A stretch of DNA of 44,362 bases from Thermomicrobiales bacterium (GTDB taxonomy: Bacteria > Chloroflexota > Chloroflexia > Thermomicrobiales > CADCWN01), in NCBI GenBank assembly GCA_030446685.1, contig JAUJMV010000001.1, positions 140,765 through 185,126 on the forward strand, written 5' to 3'. Below the pieces are notes generated by a model. That model was not told the origin of the DNA. It ran no database searches and was given only the letters and a program-made list of their open reading frames with translations. The first letter of the stretch is position 1. Each line of letters begins with the position of its first letter. This document shows, one piece after another, positions 8,335 through 16,145 of this stretch. The translations under genes and the position numbers were made by a program.

Positions 8335-8787
8335 ATGCAATGGGTGACCCGCCAGGGGGTGCGCGTCGACCGGGCGGCGATGATCTGGCTGATCCGCAAG
8401 TTCATCGATCCGCAAGCGGAAATCGCGATCCTGCCGGAGGCGGAGGTGCTGGAGTACGCGCGCGAGACCGGCGCGACCCCCTTCCACCACCCGCAGGCGG
8501 AATTGCGCCACCGCGGCACTCGCACCGGCTTCGACGCGCTGCGGACCCACTACGCGCTCGACGATCCGGCGCTCGGGGTGCTGGCCCTGATCCTGCGCGG
8601 GGCGGAGACCGCCGACAAGGGGCTGACGCCCTGGTCGGCGGGCGTGGCGGCGATCGGGTCGGGCCTGCGCCAGGATGCCGCGGACGACGACGCCTTCATC
8701 GCCGGCATGACCCCGGTGCTGGACGGCCTGTACCGCTTCTGCCAGGAACTGCTCGCCCCGGCGGCGAAGCCGGGCGCCAACCGCTAG
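8335..8787 (+). CDS. ChrB-type chromate resistance protein
   Basis: 150-residue protein matching the chromate-resistance ChrB C-terminal family: QGVRVDRAAMIWLIRKFIDP at the start, then FHHPQAELRHRG, FDALRTHYALDDPAL and a C-terminal DGLYRFCQELL helix. In proteobacteria ChrB regulates or supports the chromate exporter ChrA; the stand-alone domain is of less certain role. ATG 8335 is preferred over GTG 8314 because AAGGGAGG lies 6 nt upstream. No chrA transporter is visible nearby, so a direct role in chromate export here is not supported by context. The next gene is the second PLD paralog. Confidence 0.8.
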   Translation: MQWVTRQGVRVDRAAMIWLIRKFIDPQAEIAILPEAEVLEYARETGATPFHHPQAELRHRGTRTGFDALRTHYALDDPALGVLALILRGAETADKGLTPWSAGVAAIGSGLRQDAADDDAFIAGMTPVLDGLYRFCQELLAPAAKPGANR

Positions 8788-8883
8788 CGCCCCGTCGCGC
8801 GGGAGGACCGTGGCGCCGGCGCGCCGGGCAACTCCTGCCCCTCTGTCGCGGCCGGCGCGGCCGGCCGTAGGAGTTGACACCGT

Positions 8884-10401
8884 ATGGCATCGTCCCTCTC
8901 CAACCTCGCGCGCTATTTCGCCCGGCGCTTCTTCCGCCAGGATCGCTTCGTCCCGGGGCGCTTCCGGCGGCGCCACCGCCGCTACCTGCGCGTGCGCAAG
9001 TACCGCTACGCCCCGAAGGGCCGCTGGTGGTCGGACGACCGGCGCTGGTTCTGGGGCGGCTGCCCGCCGCGGGCGCGCAACCAACTGACACCGCTGATCG
9101 ACGGCCAGGCCGCCTTCGAGGCGATGCTGAAGGCGATCAACGAGGCCGAGCACTACGTCTACATCACCGGCTGGGCGCTGACCCCGGCCTTCGCCCTCGA
9201 CCGGCCCGAGATGCTGCCCTCGGCCGACGGCCTCCTGATCGACGTCCTCAAGCGGGTGTCGGAGCGCGTGCCGGTCAAGATCCTGGTCTGGGCCGGGGCG
9301 GTGGCGCTCTTCCAGCCGACCAAGCGGATGACGGCCGAGGCGCGCGAGGTGCTGCTGCAGATGGCCCCCGCCATCGACTGCCGGCTCGATCACACCGCCC
9401 GCCCGACCCACTCGCACCACCAGAAGGCGGTGGTCGTCGACGGGCGGATCGGCTTTGTCGGCGGGCTCGACCTGACCACGCTGGAGGGCGACCGCTGGGA
9501 TGTGCCGGGCCACCCGCTCCGCTTCGGGCGCGGCTGGCACGACGTGGCCCTGGCGATCCGCGGCGAGGCCGCCGCCGACCTGGAGGCCAACTTCGCCCAG
9601 CGCTGGGCGGCGGTCACCGGCGAGCGCGACCTGCCGCGGCGCGATCCGGAGTTCGACCCCGCGTGGCACGCCCCCTGCCAGATCATCCGCACGATCCCGC
9701 GCCGCACCTACCCCTTCGCGCGCGGCGGCGAGTTCGGCATCGCCCACGCCTATCAGACCGCCATCGTGCGGGCGCGGAAGTTCATCTACCTGGAGAACCA
9801 GTACCTCTGGTCGCCGGAGATCGTCGAGGCCCTGATCAAGGCGATGCGCCGCAACGACCACGGGGACTTCCGCATCGTGCTGGTGCTGCCGGCGGAGGCC
9901 GACTTCGGCAAGTACGACAACGACAAGCAGGTCGAGCGCTTGCGCGAGGCGGACGCCGGGCGGGGCATCTTCCACGCCTACTCGCTCTACAGCGGCGGGG
10001 CCGCGGCCGGGCCGCTCGGGTTCAGCTACCGCCCGGTCTACGTCCACGGCAAGGTCGCGATCATCGACGACGAGTGGTACACCGTCGGCTCGGCCAACCT
10101 CAACGGCCGGGGACTGGCGACCGACACCGAGATGAACGCGCAGGCAATCGACCCCGAGGGCGCGCGCAATCTCCGGCTGCGCCTCTGGGCCGAGCACCTC
10201 GGCTCGACCGTCGACGATCTGGCGGGGCGCGACCCGGTCGAGCTGATCGACGGGCTGTGGGTCGAGTGCGCCGCCAAGGTCGAGGAGATCATCGACCGCA
10301 AGTGGGGCGTCCTGCCGGCGCTGGTCCGGCCCTATCAGGTCGGGCGGGTGCCGGGCGCCTGGCTGCTGCGCGAGCTGCAGGGGCTGCTCGAGGGACTGTA
10401 A
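8884..10401 (+). CDS. Phospholipase D / cardiolipin-synthase-like protein (paralog 2)
   Basis: Same architecture as 2809-4323: HKD motif 1 HHQKAVVVD near residue 178 and HKD motif 2 VHGKVAIIDD near 388, with long identical blocks between the paralogs (GLDLTTLEGDRWD, NFAQRWAAVTGERDLP, YLENQYLWSPEIV). The N-terminus again is basic and aromatic (FARRFFRQDRF) with no clear membrane span, suggesting peripheral attachment. ATG 8884 follows TAGGAG at 10 nt. The two copies lie ~4.5 kb apart in the same orientation, consistent with an old tandem duplication later separated by insertions. Specific substrate unknown. Confidence 0.9.
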   Translation: MASSLSNLARYFARRFFRQDRFVPGRFRRRHRRYLRVRKYRYAPKGRWWSDDRRWFWGGCPPRARNQLTPLIDGQAAFEAMLKAINEAEHYVYITGWALTPAFALDRPEMLPSADGLLIDVLKRVSERVPVKILVWAGAVALFQPTKRMTAEAREVLLQMAPAIDCRLDHTARPTHSHHQKAVVVDGRIGFVGGLDLTTLEGDRWDVPGHPLRFGRGWHDVALAIRGEAAADLEANFAQRWAAVTGERDLPRRDPEFDPAWHAPCQIIRTIPRRTYPFARGGEFGIAHAYQTAIVRARKFIYLENQYLWSPEIVEALIKAMRRNDHGDFRIVLVLPAEADFGKYDNDKQVERLREADAGRGIFHAYSLYSGGAAAGPLGFSYRPVYVHGKVAIIDDEWYTVGSANLNGRGLATDTEMNAQAIDPEGARNLRLRLWAEHLGSTVDDLAGRDPVELIDGLWVECAAKVEEIIDRKWGVLPALVRPYQVGRVPGAWLLRELQGLLEGL

Positions 10402-10426
10402 CTCAGCAGGCTTGATTCTCCACCGA

Positions 10427-10435
10427 TGCTACAAT
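10427..10435 (+). promoter_or_regulatory. Extended -10 promoter for fabI
   Basis: TGCTACAAT is an extended -10 element (TGn plus TACAAT, one mismatch to TATAAT). It lies about 80 nt before the fabI start in an otherwise gene-free gap. No good -35 is seen 17 nt upstream, as expected for extended -10 promoters. Confidence 0.5.
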
Positions 10436-10515
10436 GCCGCCAGTGCCGATGCGCTGGTGATCTGTTCTCCTGCCAGTTGCATGACCTGTGCGCGTAATGT
10501 GGAGGAAAGGCGAGG

Positions 10516-11307
10516 ATGGGACAGCTCGATGGGCAGACCGGCCTGATCTTCGGCGTGGCGAACAAGCGCAGCATCGCCTGGGGCATCGCGCGGGCGCTGC
10601 ACGACGCCGGGATGCGCCTGGCCTTCACCTACCAGGGTGAGCGCCTGGAGGGGACAGTGCGCGAGCTGGCCGCCTCGCTCGATCCCGCCTGCCCGGTCCT
10701 GCCGTGCGACGTGAGCGACGACGAACAGATCGCGGCGGTCTTCCGCCAGGTCGGTGAGGCGTTCGACGGCGGGCTCGACGCGCTGGTCCACTCGGTCGCC
10801 TTCGCCCCCAAGGAGAGCTTCGCCGGGCTCTTCGTCGAGACGAGCCGCGCCGATTTCGCCGCCGCGCTCGACATCAGCGCCTACTCGCTCGTCGCCCTCG
10901 CGCGCGCCGCGGCGCCGCTGTTGGAGGCGCGCGGCGGCGGCAGCGTGATCACGATGACCTACCTCGGCGGCGAGCGGGTGGTGCCGAAGTACAACCTGAT
11001 GGGCGTGGCGAAGGCGGCGCTGGAGTCGGCGGTGACCTACCTGGCGTTCGACCTCGGCCCCAAGAACATCCGCGTCAACGCGATCTCCGCCGGTCCGGTG
11101 CGCACGCTGGCCGGGCGCTCGATCCCCGGCTTCCCGCGCATGGAGGAGTACGTGCGCGAGAACGCCCCGCTCGGGCGCAATGTGGACATCGAGGACATCG
11201 GCCACCTCGCCGCCTTCCTCGCCGGCCCCGGCGGCCGCAACATCACCGGCGAGGTCATCCACCTCGACGCCGGCTACCACGTCATGGGCATGGGCCGGCC
11301 CGAGTGA
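10516..11307 (+). CDS. fabI: Enoyl-ACP reductase (NADH), FabI type
   Basis: Final reduction step of each type II fatty-acid elongation cycle; short-chain dehydrogenase fold. The N-terminal GQTGLIFGVANKRSIAWGIA is the FabI nucleotide-binding loop. Catalytic residues are visible: Tyr149 (TMTYL), Tyr159 and Lys166 in KYNLMGVAKAALE, the Y-x6-K spacing of FabI rather than the Y-x3-K of generic SDRs. NIRVNAISAGPVRTLA is the usual substrate loop. 263 residues is normal. ATG 10516 has GGAGGAAAGG upstream. The gene stands alone, with its own promoter and a palindromic element behind it. Confidence 0.95.
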   Translation: MGQLDGQTGLIFGVANKRSIAWGIARALHDAGMRLAFTYQGERLEGTVRELAASLDPACPVLPCDVSDDEQIAAVFRQVGEAFDGGLDALVHSVAFAPKESFAGLFVETSRADFAAALDISAYSLVALARAAAPLLEARGGGSVITMTYLGGERVVPKYNLMGVAKAALESAVTYLAFDLGPKNIRVNAISAGPVRTLAGRSIPGFPRMEEYVRENAPLGRNVDIEDIGHLAAFLAGPGGRNITGEVIHLDAGYHVMGMGRPE

Positions 11308-11340
11308 CGAGCGCGGAAGGGGAGTAGGGCTGGAGAACGG

Positions 11341-11456
11341 AACCACAAAGGCACAAAGGCCGCAGAGGACACAAAGAGGGAAACGGTATTCCCAGCCGCG
11401 ATTGTCACGCTCTCGTTTTCTTTTGTGTCCTTTGTGGCCTTTGCGCCTTTGCGGTG
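11341..11456. repeat. Palindromic element with CACAAAGG-type arms
   Basis: Left arm 11341-11378 is built of CACAAAGG-like units; right arm 11419-11456 is its imperfect reverse complement (TGTGTCCTTTGTGG, CCTTTGCGCC). The loop is about 40 nt. A+T-rich arms contrast with the G+C-rich surroundings. It lies between fabI and the adenosyltransferase gene, whose ribosome site starts just after it. Confidence 0.75.
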
Positions 11457-11470
11457 AAGAGGAGGGTGGC

Positions 11471-12019
11471 ATGGCGAAGGCGAACGCGAAGGTGACGACC
11501 AAGACCGGCGACGGCGGCTACACCGGCCTGCTCGGCGGCGCGCGGGTGCCGAAGTGGGACCCGCGCCCCGAGGCACTGGGGACGATCGATGAGGCGACCT
11601 CGGCGCTCGGGCTGGCGCGGGCGGTCGCGACCGAGCCGGCGGTGCGCGAGGCGATCCAGCAGGTGCAGCAGGAGCTCTACCTGCTGATGGGCGAACTGGC
11701 GACGCCGCCGGAGAACTACGAGAAGGTCGGGTTGCGCGTCACCAAGGGGCACGTCGCACGAATCGAGGAGCAGATCGAGGCGTTCAAGGCGCGCGTGGCG
11801 ATCGGCAACCAGTTCATCATCCCCGGCGGCTCGGTCGGCGGGGCGGCGCTCGACCTGGCCCGCGCGATCGTCCGGCGGGGCGAGCGCGCCGCCGCGAAGC
11901 TGCGGCACGACGGCGTGATCGCCAACGACGAGGTGCTGCGCTACCTCAACCGCCTCTCCGACTTCCTCTTCGTCCTGGCGCGCTTCGAGGAGCACGGCCG
12001 GAGCGAGGCGGTGCAGTAG
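11471..12019 (+). CDS. Cob(I)yrinic acid a,c-diamide adenosyltransferase, PduO type
   Basis: Transfers the adenosyl group of ATP to cob(I)alamin to make coenzyme B12. Signature N-terminus VTTKTGDGGYTGLLGGARVPKWD is the PduO-type ATP-binding loop, followed by EALGTIDEATSALGLAR. The C-terminal LRYLNRLSDFLFVLARFE helix is also typical, as is RAIVRRGERA. 182 residues matches the trimeric five-helix-bundle family. ATG 11471 has GGAGGG 4 nt upstream, directly after the palindromic element. No B12 biosynthesis or B12-dependent gene is adjacent. Confidence 0.92.
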   Translation: MAKANAKVTTKTGDGGYTGLLGGARVPKWDPRPEALGTIDEATSALGLARAVATEPAVREAIQQVQQELYLLMGELATPPENYEKVGLRVTKGHVARIEEQIEAFKARVAIGNQFIIPGGSVGGAALDLARAIVRRGERAAAKLRHDGVIANDEVLRYLNRLSDFLFVLARFEEHGRSEAVQ

Positions 12020-12067
12020 GCCGCATCCGCGCGGCGGCGGGCCGGCGCGATGCCGGCCACGCCGGTT

Positions 12068-12751
12068 TCACGCCCCGCTCCCCTCGCGCCCTTGCGCCGC
12101 CAGCGCGCCGCGCAGCGCGTCGGGCGCGATCGTCGCCAGGAGCAGCAGCGGGTCGGGCAACGGATTCTGCCAGAGCCAATCGGGACGCAGCCAGAAGCCG
12201 GGCAGTGCCGCCGCGTGGTAGCGCCCGTCGGCATCGGGGATCACTTCTCGATACTGCCCCTGGTCGGTCAGTTGGTAGAAGTTGATGCCCTCTTGGCGGG
12301 GGCGCGGATCGAGGATCCAGTATTCCGGGATGCCCGCCTCGGCGTACTCGGCGAACTTCTCCTCCGAGTCGCGGCGCACGCTGGTCGGCGAGATCAGTTC
12401 GACGACCAGATCGGCCGGGCCGTCGAGGCGCTGCGCGGTCAGGCGGTCGCGGTGCCCGTGCGCGACGAAGAGCAGATCCGGCTCGCGCGACGAGCGCCCG
12501 TTCAGCAGCCGCATCTCGAACGGCGCGGTGAAGACCTCGCCCAGGCGGAACAAGCGCACATACAGGGAGAGCAAGGTGCTGAGGAACAGGTTGAGTCGCT
12601 GGTGCCTGGTGCTCGGCGGCATGAAGACCGTTACCTCGCCGTTGACCCACTCGGCGTGGGTGTGCTCGTCCGACCAGCGCAGGAACTCGTCGTAGCTCAT
12701 TACGAGCCGCTGTTCCTGCGCGGCACTTGGGTCCGTCACCTGCCGTGCCAT
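12068..12751 (-). CDS. Uma2 family protein (DUF820, PD-(D/E)XK fold)
   Basis: Member of the Uma2/DUF820 family, abundant in Cyanobacteria and Chloroflexota, with a restriction-endonuclease-like fold and unproven function. The core motif is visible: REPDLLFV, PADLVVELISPTS and DSEEKFAEYAEAGIPEYWIL, giving the PD...E.K-type catalytic set (Asp of EPDL, Glu of VVEL, Lys of EEKF). ATG 12751 is preceded by AGGAG at 7 nt. 227 residues, with an N-terminal MSYDEFLRWSDEHTHAEWVNGE segment typical of the family. It converges with the adenosyltransferase gene and is divergent from the Fur-family gene. Confidence 0.88.
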   Translation of the reverse strand: MARQVTDPSAAQEQRLVMSYDEFLRWSDEHTHAEWVNGEVTVFMPPSTRHQRLNLFLSTLLSLYVRLFRLGEVFTAPFEMRLLNGRSSREPDLLFVAHGHRDRLTAQRLDGPADLVVELISPTSVRRDSEEKFAEYAEAGIPEYWILDPRPRQEGINFYQLTDQGQYREVIPDADGRYHAAALPGFWLRPDWLWQNPLPDPLLLLATIAPDALRGALAAQGREGSGA

Positions 12752-12893
12752 CGAGTCGCTCCTGGTGCGCTTGCCTGTTCGCCCTCGCCTGCTCCCTGCC
12801 ACTGTAGCAGCTTCCGCCGGCCTGGACAAACCAGCGTCGGCGGGAGCGTTCCCCCCCAGCGCTCCGTCCCGGCCGCTTTTCGCAACGAAATAC

Positions 12894-12922
12894 TTGATAA
12901 ATGCCGCCGCGCTTGGTATAGT
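12894..12922 (+). promoter_or_regulatory. Sigma-70-type promoter of the Fur/PerR gene
   Basis: TTGATA (12894-12899) and TATAGT (12917-12922) are separated by exactly 17 nt. Transcription would start near 12930, about 60 nt before ATG 12989. The Uma2 gene is divergent, so this promoter faces the suf island. Confidence 0.7.
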
Positions 12923-12937
12923 TGCGGCGAGCGAACG

Positions 12938-12959
12938 AGAACAGTTCTTATTAGAGAAC
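12938..12959 (+). promoter_or_regulatory. Overlapping palindromes, candidate Fur/PerR operator
   Basis: AGAAC-A-GTTCT is a perfect palindrome at 12938-12948. Its right half pairs again with AGAAC at 12955-12959 (GTTCT-TATTAG-AGAAC). The three half-sites lie just after the predicted transcription start and before the regulator's ribosome site, where an autoregulatory roadblock would sit. The sequence is not the canonical B. subtilis Per or Fur box. Confidence 0.45.
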
Positions 12960-12988
12960 AAAGACGATCACTCCGGAAGAGGACGACG

Positions 12989-13462
12989 ATGGTCACGACA
13001 CGCTATGAGCAACTGCTCCAACGGCTCCGCGGCGACGGGTTCCGGCTCACGCCGCAGCGCATGGCCGTGCTGCGCGTGCTGGCCGACGACACCGGCCACC
13101 CCACGGTCGAGCAGGTCTACGAGCGCGTCCGCGTCGACTACCCGACGACCAGCCTGGCGACGATCTACAAGACGATCGACATGCTCAAGGGGATCGGCGA
13201 GGTGCTCGAGCTGAGCGTCGGTGAGAGCCACCGCTACGACGGGCGCGATCCCCGCCCCCACCCGCACCTGATCTGCGAGGACTGCGGCAGCATCATCGAC
13301 CTGGCGATCGACGGGCCGCTCGGCGACCCGGCCTTCCTGAGCGCCGCCGCGACCGAGGTGGCCGCCGCGCGCGGCTACCACGACGTGATGCCGCAACTCG
13401 AATTCCGCGGGCGCTGCGCCGCCTGCCACGCCTCCGCGCTTGCCGCCGACCGGACATTATGA
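12989..13462 (+). CDS. Fur-family regulator with PerR-like metal site
   Basis: 157-residue Fur-family repressor: winged helix FRLTPQRMAVLRVLADDTGHPTVEQVYERV, then SLATIYKTIDMLKGIGEV, then a dimerisation domain with two CxxC pairs (Cys96/99 and Cys143/146) for structural zinc. The regulatory-site residues are His37, Asp84, His91, His93 and Asp104, nearly the same positions as the B. subtilis PerR peroxide-sensing set. Asp rather than Glu at position 84 favours PerR over Fur by known family rules. Sited immediately upstream of sufC on the same strand, it probably controls the Fe-S island in response to peroxide or iron. ATG 12989 has AAGAGGA upstream. Exact sensor type needs testing. Confidence 0.88.
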   Translation: MVTTRYEQLLQRLRGDGFRLTPQRMAVLRVLADDTGHPTVEQVYERVRVDYPTTSLATIYKTIDMLKGIGEVLELSVGESHRYDGRDPRPHPHLICEDCGSIIDLAIDGPLGDPAFLSAAATEVAAARGYHDVMPQLEFRGRCAACHASALAADRTL

Positions 13463-13468
13463 GATAAT
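13440..13468 (+). promoter_or_regulatory. Candidate suf operon promoter
   Basis: TTGCCG (13440-13445) and GATAAT (13463-13468) are spaced 17 nt, overlapping the end of the regulator gene. Transcription would start near 13475, leaving a ~125-nt leader before the sufC TTG start. The same TTGCCG -35 word recurs in the ABC-F leader promoter. Confidence 0.45.
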
Positions 13469-13599
13469 TTGGTTGAGAAAGTCACTGGGGCGACGTGCCG
13501 CTCGGCGCTGCCCGGTTCCACGAAGGATGAGCCGGCGCCGTCCGCTCGATGCCGATCGAGGCGTCGCCCGGCGGTGGAACGCTTAGAGGGGAGAGTACA

Positions 13600-14463
13600 T
13601 TGTCCACGCTGGAAATTAAGAACCTGCACGCGAAGATCGAGGACAAGGAGATCCTCAGGGGCGTCAACCTGACGATCAATCAGGGCGAGGTCCACGCGAT
13701 GATGGGCGTCAACGGCTCGGGCAAGAGCACGCTCGCCTACATCCTGATGGGGCACCCGGCCTACGAGGTCACCGAGGGCGACATCCTGCTCGATGGCGAG
13801 AGCGTGCTGGAGATGGAGCCGGACGAGCGGGCGCACAAGGGCCTCTTCCTGGCCTTCCAGTATCCGACCGCGATCCCCGGCGTGAACGTCGCCAACTTCC
13901 TGCGCCTCAGCGCCAACGCGGTGCAGAAGGCCCGCTTCCAAGAGGCCAACCCGGACGCCGAGTACAAGGCTCCGCCGGTGGCGGAGTTCCGCAAGCGGCT
14001 GGTCGAGAAGATGGGCGTCCTGAAGATGGACCGCTCCTTCATGGCCCGCTACCTCAACGAGGGCTTCTCGGGCGGCGAGAAGAAGCGGATGGAAATCCTG
14101 CAGATGGCGATGCTGGAGCCGAAGTTCGCGATCATGGACGAGACCGACTCGGGGCTGGACATCGACGCCCTGCGGATCGTCGCCGAAGGCGTCAACGCGC
14201 AGCTCGGGCCGGGTCTCGGCGTGCTGGTGATCACCCACTACCAGCGGCTGCTGGAGTACATCAAGCCGCAGTTCGTCCACGTCATGATCAACGGCCGGAT
14301 CGTCGCCGACGGCGGCCCGGAGCTGGCGAAGGAACTCGACGTGAAGGGCTACGATTGGGTCCGCGCCGAGTTCGCCCCGGAAGAGGCGCCGGTGGCCGCC
14401 GAGACCCCGGCCCTTGCGCGGGCCTCGCTCGGCGTGAAGCAGTCGCTGACCGGCCGGCAGTAG
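13600..14463 (+). CDS. sufC: SufC, Fe-S assembly ATPase
   Basis: ABC-type ATPase of the SufBCD scaffold that builds Fe-S clusters. Walker [10 protein letters not shown], a Q-loop in [13 protein letters not shown], signature [11 protein letters not shown], Walker [13 protein letters not shown] and the switch His in [14 protein letters not shown] are all intact. The SufC-specific [23 protein letters not shown] segment is present. I choose TTG 13600 (after AGAGGGGAG) because it gives the standard N-terminus [21 protein letters not shown] 13549 would add an unrelated leader. 287 residues, about 30 longer than average because of an Ala-rich C-terminal tail. It is the first gene of the suf operon and sufB follows 60 nt on. 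Confidence 0.96.
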   Translation: MSTLEIKNLHAKIEDKEILRGVNLTINQGEVHAMMGVNGSGKSTLAYILMGHPAYEVTEGDILLDGESVLEMEPDERAHKGLFLAFQYPTAIPGVNVANFLRLSANAVQKARFQEANPDAEYKAPPVAEFRKRLVEKMGVLKMDRSFMARYLNEGFSGGEKKRMEILQMAMLEPKFAIMDETDSGLDIDALRIVAEGVNAQLGPGLGVLVITHYQRLLEYIKPQFVHVMINGRIVADGGPELAKELDVKGYDWVRAEFAPEEAPVAAETPALARASLGVKQSLTGRQ

Positions 14464-14523
14464 GGGCGCATCCGTACGGGCGGGCTTCAACCCCGCCCCC
14501 ACCACATTCGGAGGGACAAGGCT

Positions 14524-15930
14524 ATGTCGAGCACGACCGACGAAGTCGTCATTAGCGATAAGTACGACTTCAGTTTCGCGGACAAAGAGGACTACGTCTT
14601 CAAGGCCAAGCGCGGCCTCTCGCGCGAGATCGTCGCCGAGATCTCCGCGATGAAGAATGAGCCGCAGTGGATGCGGGACTTCCGCCTCAAGGCGTTCGAC
14701 TACTTCGAGCGGCGCCCGATGCCCGCCTGGGGCGGCGAACTCGGCGAGATCGACTTCAACAACATCTTCTACTACATCAAGCCCTCCGAGAAGCAGGGCA
14801 AGAGCTGGGATGACATCCCGCCCTACATCAAGGACACCTTCGACAAGATCGGCATCCCCGCCGCCGAGCAGAAGTACCTGGCCGGCGTCGGCGCGCAGTA
14901 CGAGAGCGAGGTCGTCTACCACTCGCTGCGCGAGGATCTGCAGCAGAAGGGCGTGATCTTCGTCGACACCGACACGGCGGTGCGCGAGTACCCCGAATTG
15001 GTCAAGCAGTACTTCGGCACGATCATCCCGCCGAACGACAACAAGTTCGCCGCCCTCAACTCGGCGGTCTGGTCGGGCGGCTCGTTCATCTATGTGCCGG
15101 AAGGGGTCAAGATCGAGGTTCCGCTGCAGGCCTACTTCCGGATCAACGCCGAGAACATGGGCCAGTTCGAGCGGACCTTGATCATCTGCGCCCCCGGCTC
15201 CTACGTCCACTACGTCGAGGGCTGCACCGCGCCGACCTACGGCTCGGAGTCGCTGCACTCGGCGGTGGTCGAGATCATCGTGCAGGAGGGCGCGCGCTGC
15301 CGCTACACGACGATCCAGAACTGGTCGAAGAACGTCTACAACCTCGTCACCAAGCGCGCCGCCGCCTACAAGGACGCGACGATGGAGTGGGTGGACGGCA
15401 ACCTCGGCTCGAAGCTGACGATGAAGTACCCCGCCGTCTGGCTGATGGAGCCGGGCGCCAAGGGCGAAGTCCTCTCGGTCGCCTACGCCACCGACGGCCA
15501 GCACCAGGACGCCGGGGCGAAGATGGTCCACGTCGCGCCGCACACCTCCTCGTCGGTCACCTCGAAGTCGATCTCGAAGGGCACGGGCCGCGCCTCCTAC
15601 CGCGGGCTGGTCAAGGTCCACCCAGGCGCGACCGACGTGAAGTCGAGCGTCGTCTGCGACGCGCTCCTGCTGGACGAGGAGTCGCGGACCGACACCTACC
15701 CCTACATGGAGGTCGAGGAGGACAACGTGACGATCGGTCACGAGGCCTCCGTCTCCAAGGTCGGGGAGGAGCAGCTCTTCTACCTGCAGAGCCGCGGTCT
15801 GAGCGAGGGGGAGGCGATGAGCATGATCGTCTCCGGCTTCATCGAGCCGATCGCCAAGGAGCTGCCGCTGGAGTACGCGGTCGAGCTGAACCGCCTGATC
15901 CAGCTCGAGATGGCCGGCAGCGTCGGGTAA
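14524..15930 (+). CDS. sufB: SufB, Fe-S scaffold subunit
   Basis: 468-residue SufB, the scaffold on which the nascent cluster forms with SufD and SufC. Diagnostic segments: [20 protein letters not shown] near the N-terminus, [41 protein letters not shown], and the C-terminal block [20 protein letters not shown] with the conserved Cys that accepts persulfide or cluster. [22 protein letters not shown] is the shared SufB/SufD end motif. ATG 14524 follows GGAGGGACAAG. The 60-nt gap from sufC contains a small GGGCGGG...CCCGCCC hairpin. Confidence 0.97.
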   Translation: MSSTTDEVVISDKYDFSFADKEDYVFKAKRGLSREIVAEISAMKNEPQWMRDFRLKAFDYFERRPMPAWGGELGEIDFNNIFYYIKPSEKQGKSWDDIPPYIKDTFDKIGIPAAEQKYLAGVGAQYESEVVYHSLREDLQQKGVIFVDTDTAVREYPELVKQYFGTIIPPNDNKFAALNSAVWSGGSFIYVPEGVKIEVPLQAYFRINAENMGQFERTLIICAPGSYVHYVEGCTAPTYGSESLHSAVVEIIVQEGARCRYTTIQNWSKNVYNLVTKRAAAYKDATMEWVDGNLGSKLTMKYPAVWLMEPGAKGEVLSVAYATDGQHQDAGAKMVHVAPHTSSSVTSKSISKGTGRASYRGLVKVHPGATDVKSSVVCDALLLDEESRTDTYPYMEVEEDNVTIGHEASVSKVGEEQLFYLQSRGLSEGEAMSMIVSGFIEPIAKELPLEYAVELNRLIQLEMAGSVG

Positions 15931-15932
15931 TC

Positions 15933-16136
15933 GCGGATTGCGGATTGGCGATTGCGGATTTGCTCCGCAACCCCAGCCGCCCGCCCGAGCCGACAGCACG
16001 ACGAGCTTGTTGAGAGGCAGAGGGGCGGGATCTCTTCGGAGCCCCGCCCCTCGCCGCGTAGAGGGAATCGCACGAGGACGGAGAGCGCGAGCGCGGACAG
16101 CCAACCCTCATCCGCAATCCGCAATCCGTAATCGCA
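15933..16136. repeat. Palindromic element with GCGGATT-type arms and an inner hairpin
   Basis: Left arm 15933-15960 is made of GCGGATT units; right arm 16110-16135 (ATCCGCA units) is its reverse complement. Inside lies a separate perfect hairpin, GAGGGGCGGG (16020-16029) with CCCGCCCCTC (16043-16052). The element fills the sufB-sufD gap and would form a strong structure in the polycistronic RNA. Confidence 0.75.
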
Positions 16137-16145
16137 GGGGGTGGC

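Noticed and set aside
8335..8787. A complete chromate-efflux operon
   Set aside because: Only the ChrB-type protein is present; no ChrA transporter lies nearby.
10411..10435. TTGATT as the -35 of the fabI promoter
   Set aside because: It is only 12 nt from TACAAT; an extended -10 explains the promoter better.
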